From NCBI RefSeq assembly GCF_002259595.1, contig NZ_MWWU01000002.1, positions 124,001 to 188,000 on the forward strand: a stretch of DNA of 64,000 nucleotides, written 5' to 3'. This DNA comes from Aeriscardovia aeriphila (GTDB taxonomy: Bacteria > Actinomycetota > Actinomycetes > Actinomycetales > Bifidobacteriaceae). This document shows positions 16,980 through 27,125 of this stretch, one piece after another. The notes below the pieces were generated by a model. The model was not told the origin of the DNA. It worked only from the letters and a program-made list of their open reading frames with translations, and searched no databases. Each line of letters begins with the position of its first letter. Positions within the stretch are counted from its first letter, which is position 1. Made by a program: the position numbers and the translations under genes.

Positions 16980-18305
16980 ATGGCAAAGGTTACCAATTAC
17001 AAGGAAGCAGGGTTCTCTTCCGTACTAGAAGAACTGGAATGGCGCGGTTTGATCGCGCAGTCTACTGATCGCGAGCGTTTGAGCAAGGCTCTGTCCGAAG
17101 GCCCGATCACCTTCTATTGCGGTTTCGACCCTACCGCTCCTTCCATTCACATTGGTAATCTTGTGTCCCTGCTCGTGATGCGTCACTTGCAGGAAGCTGG
17201 TCACCATCCTATTGTTCTGGTCGGCGGCGCAACAGGTTTGATCGGAGACCCACGCCAATCCGGCGAGCGCACCTTGAACCCTGCTGAGACGGTTGCTCAG
17301 TGGACGGAAAAGTTGCGCAATCAGATCTCCCGTTTCTTGCGTTCTGATGGCGAGAATGCTGCCCAGTACGTGTCCAATTACGACTGGACGAGCAAGTACT
17401 CCGCCATTGACTTCCTGCGCGATGTGGGTAAGAACTTCCGCGTGGGAACCATGCTCAACAAGGATATTATTGCCAGGCGTTTGAACTCGGAGGACGGCAT
17501 TTCCTTCGCCGAGTTCAGCTACCAGGTTCTTCAGGGAAACGACTTCCTCCACCTCTACGAGACGAAGAATGCCACCCTGCAAACTGGCGGTAACGACCAG
17601 TGGGGTAACCTCGTTTCTGGCCTGGACCTCATCCACCACGTTCACGGCGTCGACGTCAACGTCATGACCAGCCCGATTATCACTGATTCTCAGGGTAAGA
17701 AGTTTGGCAAGTCAGAAGGCAACGCCATGTGGCTGGACGGCTCCATGTTGAGCCCATACAAGTTCTACCAGTTCTGGTACAACCAGCCAGATTCTGAGGC
17801 AATCAAGCTTCTCAAGGTGTTCACCTTCCTGCCTAAGGAGCGTATCGAGCAGCTCGCTCAAGCTCAGCAGCAGGACCCTGGTGCACGTGAAGCACAGAAA
17901 GTTCTCGCCTATGAAGTCACGAGCTTCATTCACGGTGAAGAGGCAGCACAGCAGGCTATTGAAGCCAGCCAGGCGCTTTTTGGCCGCGGTGAGCTTGCCA
18001 AGCTGGATGAGCAGACTCTCGAAGCTGCTCTCGAAGGCTTGAAGAATGTTGACAATGCTGATGGTACGAAGGCATGGGCCTCGGCTGAAGAGGGCGAAGA
18101 AGTGGTGCGTGCTGCAGTTGATGGAGGTTTGTTCCCATCGATCTCGCAGGCGATGAAGGCCATTCGTCAGGGTGGCTTGTATGTAAATAACAACCGTGTT
18201 GAGGACCCGAACCAGGTTCTCACTCAGTCTGATTTTTTGGCCGGACGTTTTGTTTTGCTGCGTCGCGGTAAGAAGTCCCTTGCAGCTCTGGAGGCTAACA
18301 AGTGA
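16980..18305 (+). CDS. tyrS: Tyrosyl-tRNA synthetase
   Basis: Class I synthetase charging tRNA-Tyr. The 441-residue bacterial form has the HIGH box variant SIHIGN near residue 53, the tyrosine/ATP pocket [20 protein letters not shown], a KMSKS variant KFGKSEGN near residue 242, and a C-terminal S4 RNA-binding domain (about 375-441). AAAAGG precedes the ATG by 5 bp. The stop overlaps the GTG start of the next gene by 4 bp, so the two are translationally coupled. Confidence 0.97.
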   Translation: MAKVTNYKEAGFSSVLEELEWRGLIAQSTDRERLSKALSEGPITFYCGFDPTAPSIHIGNLVSLLVMRHLQEAGHHPIVLVGGATGLIGDPRQSGERTLNPAETVAQWTEKLRNQISRFLRSDGENAAQYVSNYDWTSKYSAIDFLRDVGKNFRVGTMLNKDIIARRLNSEDGISFAEFSYQVLQGNDFLHLYETKNATLQTGGNDQWGNLVSGLDLIHHVHGVDVNVMTSPIITDSQGKKFGKSEGNAMWLDGSMLSPYKFYQFWYNQPDSEAIKLLKVFTFLPKERIEQLAQAQQQDPGAREAQKVLAYEVTSFIHGEEAAQQAIEASQALFGRGELAKLDEQTLEAALEGLKNVDNADGTKAWASAEEGEEVVRAAVDGGLFPSISQAMKAIRQGGLYVNNNRVEDPNQVLTQSDFLAGRFVLLRRGKKSLAALEANK

Positions 18306-20311
18306 GCGATAACTATTCGCATAATTCTGATTCTCGTTCCTCTCGCTCGAACGAGCATCGCAGTGGCGGCCGCGGCTTTGGCGGTCGCTCGGATCGCGGC
18401 GGTGAGCGTTCCGGCCGCGGTTTTGGTGGCCGTAAGTTTGGTGAGCGTAACGAGCATCGCGGTGGCGGCCGCGGCTTTGGCGGCCGTTCTGACCGTTTCG
18501 AGCATTCTGACCGTTCGGAGCGCTCTGGTCGTTCCTTCGACCGTCGTGATGATCGCTCGGATCGTGGCGGCTTCCGTCGTGATGATCGTGGTGATCGTGG
18601 TGGTCGTCGTTTTGGCGATCGCGATGATCGTCGTTTCAACCATTCCGGCGAGCGCAACGGCCGTTCTGGCCGCGGTTTTGGCGGTGGCTTCTCTGGTCAC
18701 GGCCGTGCAGAAAAGTCTGATAACCCCTTCGCATACGGTGGCGAGCGCAACACCTCTCGTCATTTCGCCCGTGAGAACGATGAGCGTCGCTCTCGTTTCG
18801 CTGGTGAAGGCCGCGTAAACCGTGATGACCGCGGCTTCCGTCGTGATGACCGCGACGAGCGTGGCGGTCGTCGTTTTGGCGATCGCGATGATCGTCGATT
18901 TAACCGTGATGGCGAGCGCTCTGGTCGCAATTTCGGTGGTCGTCGTGATGACCGTGGTGGCTTCCGTCGTGATGATCGCGGCTTCCGTCGTGATGAGCGT
19001 GGTGAGCGTGGTGGTCGTCGCTTTGGTGACCGTGATGATCGTCGTTTCAACCGTGATGGTGAGCGCTCTGGTCGCAACTTCGACCGTCGTGACGACCGTG
19101 GTGATCGCAATTCGCAGCACCGCTCCGGCTTCAGCACCGACCAGCTCAACGAGCGCTTCCACGGTGACCGCAACCGTCAAGGAACCGGCCGTCCTCTCGT
19201 TCGCCGCGATGACGATAACCGTTCCTTCTCCAACGGTCCTCGCCGCAACGCCGATGGTACTATTTCCTACCCATCGCAGAACCCATACACTGCTCGCCGC
19301 CCAGGTGAGCCAAAGATGCCACGCGGTATGGAATGGTCCATGCTCTCCCCAGACGACAAGCAGCGCTTGCGCGGTTTGAGCAAGGAGCATGCAGAGAACA
19401 TTGGCCTGCACATTCTCGCCGCTTACACTTTGGAGCAAACCGACCCTGCAGCAGCACTCGAGCATGCTCGCTGGGTTGCCAAGCAGGCATCTCGCGTTGA
19501 TATCGCTCGTGAAACCCTCGGTTTCATCGCCTACCGTCAGGGTGAGTACGCTCTGGCAGAGCGCGAACTGCGCACCGCAATGCGCATGAACGGTGAGCTC
19601 GACTACCTGCCATTCATTGCCGACTCTGAGCGTGGTTTGGGTAACCCTGACAAGGCTATTGAAGTGGCACTCTCCGAAGAGGCTTCTCATTTGAAGGGCG
19701 AGCCGAAGTTTGAGCTCATGCTCGTCTTCGCTGGTGCTTACGCCGACAAGGACAACTTCGACCAGGCTTTGAAGATCGTTCGCACTTTGAAGCGTGTGAA
19801 GAACCTTCCAGGCGAGTACCGCATGCGCGCACTGCAAGCAGAGCAGAACTTCCTCGACCTCGCCGGCCAAGTAGAAGAATCGGAAGCTCTCGACGACCAG
19901 GTCGCAGCTTTGGAGGATCAGTTCGCCGAGCCAGACCAGGAAGACCTCGAAGCACAGGAAAACCTCATCGACACTGATATTCAAAACCTCAGTGAAGATG
20001 ACGACACCAACCTCGTGAACTTGGGCTTCACCTTCGACCAGCTTGCCGCAGAAGAAGATGAGGCCGCTCGCCAGGAGCGCGAAGAAGCATGGCAGCATCG
20101 CTTCGACGATGATGATGCCGACGATGATGATGTCGATGACGATGACACCGAAGAAGCTGATGACGACTCCGACGCTGTTGCAGACGACGAGTCTGCCAAC
20201 TCTGATGAAGCCGACAACTCTGATGAGGACGACGCTGAGTCTGACGAGGACGGATCTGAAGATGAGGCTTCTGACTCTGATGATTCCGACGATACTGAAT
20301 CCACTGAGTAA
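18302..20311 (+). CDS. TPR protein with long R/D/G-rich repeat N-terminus and acidic tail
   Basis: Function unknown; it occupies the position of the conserved TPR protein between tyrS and the NagD-like gene in actinobacteria. Residues about 1-320 are a disordered, charge-alternating tract of [26 protein letters not shown] and ERSGRNF units resembling eukaryotic RGG/RD proteins. Residues about 350-540 form a TPR-like helical domain ([44 protein letters not shown]). The last about 70 residues are almost only D, E and S. Strong charge asymmetry (mixed/basic head, acidic tail) suggests self-association or RNA/ribosome binding, which is inference. The GTG start overlaps tyrS. Confidence 0.82.
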   Translation: MSDNYSHNSDSRSSRSNEHRSGGRGFGGRSDRGGERSGRGFGGRKFGERNEHRGGGRGFGGRSDRFEHSDRSERSGRSFDRRDDRSDRGGFRRDDRGDRGGRRFGDRDDRRFNHSGERNGRSGRGFGGGFSGHGRAEKSDNPFAYGGERNTSRHFARENDERRSRFAGEGRVNRDDRGFRRDDRDERGGRRFGDRDDRRFNRDGERSGRNFGGRRDDRGGFRRDDRGFRRDERGERGGRRFGDRDDRRFNRDGERSGRNFDRRDDRGDRNSQHRSGFSTDQLNERFHGDRNRQGTGRPLVRRDDDNRSFSNGPRRNADGTISYPSQNPYTARRPGEPKMPRGMEWSMLSPDDKQRLRGLSKEHAENIGLHILAAYTLEQTDPAAALEHARWVAKQASRVDIARETLGFIAYRQGEYALAERELRTAMRMNGELDYLPFIADSERGLGNPDKAIEVALSEEASHLKGEPKFELMLVFAGAYADKDNFDQALKIVRTLKRVKNLPGEYRMRALQAEQNFLDLAGQVEESEALDDQVAALEDQFAEPDQEDLEAQENLIDTDIQNLSEDDDTNLVNLGFTFDQLAAEEDEAARQEREEAWQHRFDDDDADDDDVDDDDTEEADDDSDAVADDESANSDEADNSDEDDAESDEDGSEDEASDSDDSDDTESTE

Positions 20312-20333
20312 TACGTCAGTGTAACCCTGTGGT

Positions 20334-20361
20334 GAGCCAGAGAGCGGAAACTCTCTGGCTC
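20334..20361 (+). terminator. Hairpin without T-run between the TPR gene and the NagD-like gene
   Basis: Perfect 11-bp arms GAGCCAGAGAG (20334-20344) and CTCTCTGGCTC (20351-20361), 6-nt loop, no following T-tract. Could be a weak terminator or mRNA-processing hairpin. A TGATAATC copy follows at 20408. Confidence 0.55.
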
Positions 20362-20440
20362 ATCGCATATACAGCACCCGTGAAGAATCAGGCCTGATGA
20401 AGCGGACTGATAATCTTGAGCGACGAGGAGAGGCAAGGAA

Positions 20441-21508
20441 ATGACGAGCATACAACTCAAGTCGAGCAGCACAACCCTGCAAAAACAGTACAAACTAGGC
20501 CTTTTCGACCTGGATGGCGTTGTGTACCGCGGGCCTGAGCCAGTGGAAAATGCCGCCCAGGCGCTCACCGCCGCCGCTCAGGAGGGCATGCTCGTCACCT
20601 ACACGACCAACAACCCCTCGCGCTTCCCACAAACTGTCGCCGACCAAGTCGCCAGTTTCGGCGTGGAATGCAAACCCGAGCAGATTATCACCTCGGCGAT
20701 CGTCGCCTCCCGCATGCTCGCCCACCGCGTGAGCCCCGGCGCAAAAGTACTGGTGGTCGGAGGCGAACACCTCAAAACAGAAATCGCCAGCCAGGGCTTC
20801 CAGGTCGTCGACAATGCTGACGAGAAGCCAGAAGCGGCAATCATGGGCTGGTTCCCACATATTTCCTGGCAAGAACTCGCGCAAATGTGCTTCGCCGTCG
20901 AACAAGGCGCGCAATTCTACGCAACCAACCTCGACCTGACCTTGCCACGCGAAAAGGGCGTGACCCCAGGAATCGGCTCCTTCGTCCAAGCAGTCGGCAA
21001 CGCGACCGGGCAGAAGCCCCTCGCCATCGCCGGTAAGCCAGAATCAGCCATGTACGACGTCGAACGCGAAATCTACGCCGGCAACGCGCCACTCGTTCCT
21101 ATCGAGCAGTGCCTGCCAGTGGGAGACCGCCTCGACACTGACATTGAAGCAGCAAACCGCGGCGGCTACGACTCCCTGTGCGTGCTGACCGGGGTGACGC
21201 ACGCCGAGCAGCTCATTTTCGCCGAGCCTCTTCTTCGCCCCACCTTCATTTCCCAGGACTTGCGCGGTTTGGGTGAGATTCATCAAGCGCCTGTTGTTGT
21301 ACACGGGGAAGGGGAGCAGGAGCATCTGCTTTACTCGCGAACTTCGCAGTCGTGCGCCGTGTATGACGCCGAGCAGCAGGAGATCAGGGTTGAGAACTTT
21401 GATGCCCGCTCGGTTGATCAGCTGCGATGCGTGTGCCAGTTGGCTTGGTATTTGGCTGATGAGCAGGAAGACCTCTCGCAGCTGAGTCTGCCTGAGTTTG
21501 AGCTGTGA
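20441..21508 (+). CDS. HAD-superfamily phosphatase, NagD/class IIA type
   Basis: Haloacid-dehalogenase-like hydrolase that removes phosphate from a small metabolite (sugar or nucleotide phosphate). Motif I FDLDGVVYRG (nucleophile Asp near residue 26), motif II TYTTNNPSR, motif III lysine in AGKPESAMYDV and motif IV GDRLDTDIEAANRGG are intact. The class IIA cap lies between motifs II and III. Its C-terminal about 80 residues extend beyond the usual domain. GAGGAGAGGCAAGG precedes the ATG. The mycobacterial counterpart lies in the same place (before tlyA). Confidence 0.88.
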   Translation: MTSIQLKSSSTTLQKQYKLGLFDLDGVVYRGPEPVENAAQALTAAAQEGMLVTYTTNNPSRFPQTVADQVASFGVECKPEQIITSAIVASRMLAHRVSPGAKVLVVGGEHLKTEIASQGFQVVDNADEKPEAAIMGWFPHISWQELAQMCFAVEQGAQFYATNLDLTLPREKGVTPGIGSFVQAVGNATGQKPLAIAGKPESAMYDVEREIYAGNAPLVPIEQCLPVGDRLDTDIEAANRGGYDSLCVLTGVTHAEQLIFAEPLLRPTFISQDLRGLGEIHQAPVVVHGEGEQEHLLYSRTSQSCAVYDAEQQEIRVENFDARSVDQLRCVCQLAWYLADEQEDLSQLSLPEFEL

Positions 21509-21541
21509 TGCTATGACGCTGTGATGCGCGGGGTAATGACT

Positions 21542-21775
21542 ATGGAAAATGTGAATGGTGCGAACGGTGCGAATGGTTCGGCTGGCTCGGCGAGTTCAGA
21601 CGGTTCGAAAACTGAGCCCATGCTTCCTCACGAGCACACGCAGTTGCCCGCGCCTCTGAGTGAGCAGATGAGTGATGCTGAGGCAATTCATGCGCTCACT
21701 GGCTTGCTTTCTGAGCTTCGCCAGGATGTTGACCGCGCGATGAGCGCCGAGCCGCCAGCTCAAGCCCAATTGTGA
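21542..21775 (+). CDS. Small conserved-position protein of unknown function
   Basis: About 77 residues: a Gly/Ala/Ser/Asn-rich head, then SEQMSDAEAIHALTGLLSELRQDVDRAM, a probable amphipathic helix. A small ORF also sits between the phosphatase and tlyA in mycobacteria, which supports this being real. Start 21542 is 8 bp from CGGGG; ATG 21536 is possible. Confidence 0.6.
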   Translation: MENVNGANGANGSAGSASSDGSKTEPMLPHEHTQLPAPLSEQMSDAEAIHALTGLLSELRQDVDRAMSAEPPAQAQL

Positions 21776-21821
21776 AAACATCTCACGTCCTCACAGCACA
21801 GTGCTGAAAGAAGGGATTCCT

Positions 21822-22634
21822 ATGCTTCGCCTTGATGTTGAGCTCGTCAACCGCGAGCTCGCCGCCTCTCGCACCCGCGCGCAAAGGCTTATCGAGCAAG
21901 GTTTTGTGCGCGTCGATGGCGAGATCATCACCAAGGCGAGCACCAAAGTCAACGGCAGTGAGGACATCACGGTTTCGGGTGACGCTCCTCATTACGTTTC
22001 TCGCGGCGCGTACAAGCTTCTCGGCGCTCTCGAGGCCTTCCAGCCTCAGGGTTTGGCAAGCCCTCAGGGTCGCGAATGCCTCGATATCGGCGCTTCCACA
22101 GGCGGATTCACCCAAGTTTTGTTGGAAAATGGCGCTTCTCGAGTGGCGGCTTTGGATGTTGGTCACGGTCAGCTCGCTCCTTCAATCGCCTCTGACCCGC
22201 GCGTGGTGAATATTGAAGGCCTGAACATTCGTGAAGCTGAGCTTTCCGACCTTCCTGCTCGGCCTACTTACATCGTTTCTGACGTTGCGTTTATTTCGCT
22301 GACCTACGTTATCCCGGTGATCGCAAAACTTTTAGGATTATCACTGCGCAAGGCCCACGCCGAAGCTTCACAGCCCTCCCGCCTGACACCTCGTGAGGAT
22401 GTGCCCGTGGAGATTGTTTTGCTCGTCAAGCCGCAGTTCGAAGTGGGCAAGAATCATCTGGGGAAGAACGGCATTGTGAGTGATCCTGCTTTGAGCGAAA
22501 AAGCTCGCGATGAGGTGTGCGACTGCGCTCGCGCTAACGGTTTCACGGTCTGTGGCTGCATAACTTCGCCGATTAAGGGAGAGCATGGCAACACCGAGTA
22601 CTTGTTGTGGTTGCGCGCACCTCAGTTGAGCTGA
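21822..22634 (+). CDS. tlyA: TlyA-family rRNA 2'-O-methyltransferase
   Basis: Methylates ribose in 16S and/or 23S rRNA; in mycobacteria it is needed for capreomycin sensitivity. An N-terminal S4 domain (RLDVELVNRELAASRTRAQRLIEQGFVRVDG) is followed by an FtsJ-type methyltransferase with the SAM motif CLDIGASTGGFTQVLLENGA, VGHGQLAPS, VSDVAFISL and the VLLVKPQFEVG strand. ATG 21822 is chosen (AAGAAGGG 6 bp upstream). It sits upstream of nadK-recN as in Mycobacterium. Confidence 0.92.
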   Translation: MLRLDVELVNRELAASRTRAQRLIEQGFVRVDGEIITKASTKVNGSEDITVSGDAPHYVSRGAYKLLGALEAFQPQGLASPQGRECLDIGASTGGFTQVLLENGASRVAALDVGHGQLAPSIASDPRVVNIEGLNIREAELSDLPARPTYIVSDVAFISLTYVIPVIAKLLGLSLRKAHAEASQPSRLTPREDVPVEIVLLVKPQFEVGKNHLGKNGIVSDPALSEKARDEVCDCARANGFTVCGCITSPIKGEHGNTEYLLWLRAPQLS

Positions 22635-22663
22635 AAAACGCGCAAGCTTGCTCAGCATTTCTT

Positions 22664-22687
22664 GAGATTATCAGCGCTGATAATCTC
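22664..22687. repeat. Perfect 24-bp palindrome made of two opposed motif copies
   Basis: GAGATTATCAGC (22664-22675) is followed directly by its exact reverse complement (22676-22687). Flanked by CATTTCTT on the left and ATTAAACCC...TTTTTT on the right, so it may terminate tlyA transcription as well as carry two copies of the window-wide motif. Confidence 0.85.
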
Positions 22688-22753
22688 ATTAAACCCTTGT
22701 TTTTTCAGTCGTGTCGAAAGAGGGGAGGAGTTTTCCACAGTCTGAAACATTGG

Positions 22754-22811
22754 TTGTTAACTCGGCAGACCTTTCTCTAAGATGGAAACTACATTCGAAC
22801 GAATTTTCGAA
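22754..22811 (+). promoter_or_regulatory. Probable promoter and LexA-like SOS operator for nadK-recN
   Basis: TTGTTA (22754-22759) and TAAGAT (22778-22783) at 18-bp spacing form a plausible promoter. Just downstream, ATTCGAAC-GAAT-TTTCGAAT (22793-22812) is a near-perfect inverted repeat that matches the actinobacterial LexA box CGAAC-N4-GTTCG with one mismatch. RecN is a classic SOS gene, which fits. Confidence 0.6.
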
Positions 22812-22831
22812 TAGAGTGCAAGGAGGGTGCG

Positions 22832-23794
22832 ATGAGCAAGCGCAAAGTGCTTCTGGTGACGCGACCAGATATTGGGAAGAGCGCGGTCGTTTCCGTGGTC
22901 ATGCGCATGCTGGAATCCGCAGGCATTACCGTCGAACTGATCGACACTCTCCAATCCAAGCGTTTCGGTCAATGGAAGAAGCCCTTGCTGGACTCTACCG
23001 TCGAACTCGTCCTCGTGCTGGGCGGCGACGGAACTATTTTGGGCACCGCAGAGCTTGCCAAAGGAACTCCCGTGCCAATCCTTGGCGTGAATATGGGCCA
23101 TGTCGGCTTCCTCGCCGAGTTCGAAGAGTTCCAAATTCGCGAAGCAATCCAGCGCGTCATCGATCGCAACTACCAGGTAGAAAAGCGAATTCTCGCGGAC
23201 GTCAAAGCCTACCTTCCTGGTGTTGACGAGCCTTTGCATGATTGGGCGCTCAACGAAGTCACCATCGAAAAATCTGATAGGGGAAAGATGGTGGAATTAG
23301 GCATTGAAGTTGATGAAACCGAAGTGTCCTCCTTCGCATCGGACGGTGTGGTGATTTCCACACCAACCGGCTCTACTGCCTATGCTTTCTCCGCAGGTGG
23401 CCCTCTCATTTGGCCAACCTTGCGTTGTTTGGAAATGGCACCTTTAGCAGCGCATGCGCTGTTCAACAGGCCATTCGTTATTGGCGACACTTCCTCCTTC
23501 CGCGTTGGAGTTCTTCCCAACTCCATTTCCGAAGGCTGGATTACCTGCGATGGTAGGCGTTCCGCGCTTCTGCCTCGCGGCTCATATGTTGATGTGAGCG
23601 TGTGCAAGGATGTTCTCAACCTCGCTCACCTCTCCGAAGTTCCTTTCGCACAAAGGTTGGTCACGAAGTTCGACCTTCCTGTTTCGGGATGGCGACAGAA
23701 AAACCATCCGTCCGAGTTCTCTCGCCCCTGGGCATTAGCGGCCGACGCTGGCCAGAATGCCACATCACATTCTGAGGTGAACGATGCTCACTGA
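22832..23794 (+). CDS. nadK: NAD kinase
   Basis: Phosphorylates NAD to NADP. The family motif LVLGGDGTILGTAELA is at about residue 65-80, followed by GVNMGHVGFLAEF, the NE/D region LNEVTIEK, and SDGVVISTPTGSTAYAFSAGGP near residue 170-190. A short C-terminal tail is poorly conserved. AAGGAGGGTGC precedes the ATG. The 3' end overlaps recN by 11 bp, so the two are coupled and share the LexA-like site upstream. Another NAD gene (nadD) lies two genes on. Confidence 0.95.
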   Translation: MSKRKVLLVTRPDIGKSAVVSVVMRMLESAGITVELIDTLQSKRFGQWKKPLLDSTVELVLVLGGDGTILGTAELAKGTPVPILGVNMGHVGFLAEFEEFQIREAIQRVIDRNYQVEKRILADVKAYLPGVDEPLHDWALNEVTIEKSDRGKMVELGIEVDETEVSSFASDGVVISTPTGSTAYAFSAGGPLIWPTLRCLEMAPLAAHALFNRPFVIGDTSSFRVGVLPNSISEGWITCDGRRSALLPRGSYVDVSVCKDVLNLAHLSEVPFAQRLVTKFDLPVSGWRQKNHPSEFSRPWALAADAGQNATSHSEVNDAH

Positions 23795-25652
23795 ACTTGA
23801 AGTTAGAGACCTTGGCCCTATCCACCACGCTCTCATCAACCCTGCGGTGGGAATGACCGCTATCACCGGTGAAACCGGTGCAGGAAAATCCATGCTTCTC
23901 TCCGCTCTGGGTTTGATCCGCGGAATGAAAGCCGATGCTGAGCGCGTCAGTGCCGGTGCAACCCATGCGTGGGCACAAGGTATTTTCACCGTTGACGATT
24001 CTCACCCTGCCCTTGAGGATGCTGCCCAAGCAGGTGCGGAAAGTGAAGATAACCAGATTTTCCTCACCCGCCAAGTAGCAGGTAAAGAGCAAGGTGGACG
24101 TTCTCGTGCTATCGTCAACGGCCACAGCGTGCCCCGCTCGCTGATGACCAGCCTTGCTAACTCGCTGATCACCATTCACGGCCAGGCAGACCAACAGCGT
24201 TTGGTCAGCAGCGCTCATCAACGCGAATTCCTTGACCAATATGCCCAAGCAGGTGAGGAGCTCGCCGCTTACCGTGAAGTGTGGAAGAGCTATCAGGACG
24301 CTCAAGCAACACTGAAGCAGTTGACCAGTGACCAAGCTCAGCTTCGCCAACGAGAAGACTACCTTCGCGATTCTCTCGAACAGATCAACAAGATTGATCC
24401 GCAACCGCATGAAGATGAAGAGCTGAAAGCTCAGCGCACGCGCATTGAAAATTCAGCGCGTATTCGCTCAGCTTTCGTCACCGCACTATCCTGCATTGAT
24501 CCTTCCTGCGTGGATGCGAATGATGAGGGTTCCTGCTCAGCAGTCGACCAAGTGGCACGAGCACAGTCTGCAATTGAGCAAATCAGCGAGATCCCTGGAA
24601 TGAACGAGGTGGTGGACCAGCTCAGCGCTGTGTCTGACCAGCTTAGTGACATCGTCTCCACTTTGGCTAACGGTTTGGAAACCAGCGAGGGGAGTGACGC
24701 TGACCTTGATTTTATCAACTCGCGTATTCACGAGCTGGCAGGTCTCACCCGCAGGTGGGGACCAAAAATCGATGACGTGCTTACCTGGAAGAAGAACGCT
24801 CAGGAAGAGCTCGACAGCATTGATTCTTCTCCGGAACGTATCGCACAGGTGAGCGCCGAATGCGAGAAGTTGGCACAACAAGCCTCAAAGCTCGCTCACG
24901 GTTTGCATGAAACACGAAGCGGCGCAGCCAAGCGCTTGAGTGACCAAGTCAACCAGGAGCTGGAAAGCCTCGCGATGAGCGGAGCACACTTGAATATTCA
25001 GGTGAGCGAAACTGCTGAACGCGGCAAGCTCAATTCCACCGGTTGGGATGACATCACCTTCCTCTTCTCTGCATTCCCCTCGGCTCCTCAGCGACCACTG
25101 GCGAAATCCGCCTCGGGCGGTGAGCTGTCCCGTTTGATGCTCGCCCTTGAGCTTTCCTTCGCCACTTCCCAGCGCACTGACCTCGGCCAATACGCAGGAG
25201 AAGATGACGAACTGCTACCAGCTGACCCGAACCGTCAACCGCAGCTCACCTTCGTCTTCGATGAGGTGGACGCAGGTGTCGGCGGTAGCGCAGCTGTGGA
25301 ACTGGGCAAGAGGCTTGCCAGCTTGGCGAAAACCGCTCAGGTCATCGTCGTCACTCACTTGGCACAAGTAGCCAGCTGGGCAGACGCTCAATTCGTGGTG
25401 AGCAAGAACATGCAATGGGCTGATCAGCAGGCTCAAGGCACTCGCGACACTGCAAGCAAACCGGGTCAGTCGGATCAGCAGAACCAGACGGATAAGGCAG
25501 CCGAAGCTCTCACTCAAACCACAGTCACCCGCGTGGAAGGCCAGCAACGATTGGAAGAAATCGCGCGCATGCTTTCCGGAAGCGCCGATGAGATTTCCCT
25601 GCAGCATGCCGATCAGCTTCTCAGAGCGAGCAAACTGGAAAGAAGAGCGTAG
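23784..25652 (+). CDS. recN: DNA repair protein RecN
   Basis: SMC-like ATPase that acts early in double-strand-break repair. Walker A GETGAGKS at residues 29-36, an antiparallel coiled coil about residues 160-370, signature KSASGGELSRLMLALE near 435-450, Walker B LTFVFDEVDAGVGG near 488-500, and the H-loop region VIVVTHLAQVASWAD. The 622-residue length is slightly above average because of a Q/T/D-rich insert near the C-terminus (TASKPGQSDQQNQTDKAAEA). Confidence 0.96.
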   Translation: MLTELEVRDLGPIHHALINPAVGMTAITGETGAGKSMLLSALGLIRGMKADAERVSAGATHAWAQGIFTVDDSHPALEDAAQAGAESEDNQIFLTRQVAGKEQGGRSRAIVNGHSVPRSLMTSLANSLITIHGQADQQRLVSSAHQREFLDQYAQAGEELAAYREVWKSYQDAQATLKQLTSDQAQLRQREDYLRDSLEQINKIDPQPHEDEELKAQRTRIENSARIRSAFVTALSCIDPSCVDANDEGSCSAVDQVARAQSAIEQISEIPGMNEVVDQLSAVSDQLSDIVSTLANGLETSEGSDADLDFINSRIHELAGLTRRWGPKIDDVLTWKKNAQEELDSIDSSPERIAQVSAECEKLAQQASKLAHGLHETRSGAAKRLSDQVNQELESLAMSGAHLNIQVSETAERGKLNSTGWDDITFLFSAFPSAPQRPLAKSASGGELSRLMLALELSFATSQRTDLGQYAGEDDELLPADPNRQPQLTFVFDEVDAGVGGSAAVELGKRLASLAKTAQVIVVTHLAQVASWADAQFVVSKNMQWADQQAQGTRDTASKPGQSDQQNQTDKAAEALTQTTVTRVEGQQRLEEIARMLSGSADEISLQHADQLLRASKLERRA

Positions 25653-25699
25653 CTCGCACGCCTGAGCACGCTGTAGAATGACGGCAGAAGGAGGCAGAT

Positions 25700-26272
25700 A
25701 TGAACGAGAAGAACCGCCCAAACAAAGCTAATGAAAAGGTGTCGCTCGAGCCAGCACCAGAAGCGACAGTGGACGCCAACGATGCGATGATGATCGCCTC
25801 ACAGCGCTTGTCTCAAGTTCGTTATGTCTTCATCGTTCAAATCGAAGACGGCATTCCTACCGCCCACTCCCGCGCAGCCTTGGAATACTCCGACGCGGTG
25901 CTCATGGGATGGCCTGACCACCACGGAGCAACCAAGTTCGCTACACCACAGCCATTCCAGCTGGAAGAAGTCGAATCCAACATGAACTCCGTGGAACGCC
26001 ACCTGCGCGACTTCAGGGACGCGGAAGTAGCCAGCGACACCGACCAAATGGCCGACCAGTTGATCGCCATCACCGGTCACGTCGCCCGCGTGCGCAAGGT
26101 ATACCAGCCCGACTTTGAACTGCCTACCTTCGCAGAGATTAACCGAGTGATCAAGGAAGAATGGAACGAGGATATGAGCAAGATCGGTGCTGTAACCTCC
26201 CGTTCTTCCGAGCAGCTTCGCGAAGACATTAAGAAGAAACAAGCAGAAGAGAAAGCTCAAGATAACAACTGA
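25700..26272 (+). CDS. Conserved-looking protein of unknown function between recN and nadD
   Basis: 190 residues, acidic and soluble, no signal or membrane helix. A compact centre ([44 protein letters not shown]) is followed by helices rich in D/E/Q/R and a lysine-rich end. No family recognised. AGAAGGAGG precedes the ATG. It is 48 bp after recN and 32 bp before nadD, so all are probably one transcription unit. Confidence 0.75.
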   Translation: MNEKNRPNKANEKVSLEPAPEATVDANDAMMIASQRLSQVRYVFIVQIEDGIPTAHSRAALEYSDAVLMGWPDHHGATKFATPQPFQLEEVESNMNSVERHLRDFRDAEVASDTDQMADQLIAITGHVARVRKVYQPDFELPTFAEINRVIKEEWNEDMSKIGAVTSRSSEQLREDIKKKQAEEKAQDNN

Positions 26273-26303
26273 GCTTCATTCACCAGGAGAGACAAACAAG
26301 AGT

Positions 26304-27029
26304 ATGAGCACACCACTGGCAGGGACTCGAGACCATCCCAATGCACTCTGGCTTCAAAGCTCAGCGCAAGGAAATCATCACGAGCATTTGAGAATCGGCA
26401 TCATGGGTGGCACCTTCGACCCGATTCACAACGGCCACTTGGTTGCCGCATCCGAAGTGGCATGGGTATACGACCTCGACGAAGTGATCTTCGTGCCCAC
26501 CGGCCGTCCAGTGTTCAAACTGGATAAGAACGTCACCGACCCGGAAGATCGCTACCTGATGACAGTGATTGCCACCTCTTCCAACCCGCGATTCACCGTC
26601 TCTCGAGTCGATATCGACCGCCCAGGCATCACCTACACCATTGACACTTTGCGCGATATTCGCCGCGAATACCCAGACGCAGAGCTCTTCTTCATTACCG
26701 GTGCTGACGCTATTGCAGAAATCATGCGCTGGAAAGATGCTGACAAAATGTGGAATCTCGCTCACTTCGTCGCTGTGACGAGGCCAGGCTATTCCACTGA
26801 CTTCACACAACTGTCCGTTCCGCAAGGAACAGTAGATGCACTCGAAATTCCTGCACTGGCAATCTCCTCGACTGATGTGAGAAGAAGAGCAGGGGAGGGA
26901 GAGCCGGTACGCTACCTCGTTCCCGATGGTGTGGTGGAGTACATCTACAAGCATGGCTTGTACCGCAGGCCTACGGACGCAGAGCAAACAGGAGAGGCGC
27001 CGATCAGCGAAGCCAGCATTTTAAGCTAG
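26304..27029 (+). CDS. nadD: Nicotinate-nucleotide adenylyltransferase
   Basis: Adenylates nicotinate mononucleotide to deamido-NAD. The nucleotidyltransferase motif [12 protein letters not shown] begins near residue 35 and the ISSTDVRRR signature is near residue 195. The first about 30 residues are an extra, probably disordered segment; CAGGAGAGAC sits before this ATG, so the extension is likely translated. With nadK upstream it makes a small NAD-related cluster. Confidence 0.93.
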   Translation: MSTPLAGTRDHPNALWLQSSAQGNHHEHLRIGIMGGTFDPIHNGHLVAASEVAWVYDLDEVIFVPTGRPVFKLDKNVTDPEDRYLMTVIATSSNPRFTVSRVDIDRPGITYTIDTLRDIRREYPDAELFFITGADAIAEIMRWKDADKMWNLAHFVAVTRPGYSTDFTQLSVPQGTVDALEIPALAISSTDVRRRAGEGEPVRYLVPDGVVEYIYKHGLYRRPTDAEQTGEAPISEASILS

Positions 27030-27125
27030 AAACACGGTTACGCTATGCAGTATCGAGCTGTCTGCTTCAACGGATAAACTCGATACGAAACGGTTGATCT
27101 CGCGAAAAAGTTGGGAGAACTCAGA

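Noticed and set aside
18224-20098. A 624-codon antisense frame across the R/D/G-repeat gene, rich in Thr/Ala/Ile
   Set aside because: Low-complexity complement of the repeat tract; the sense frame has a TPR domain, conserved position and coupling to tyrS.
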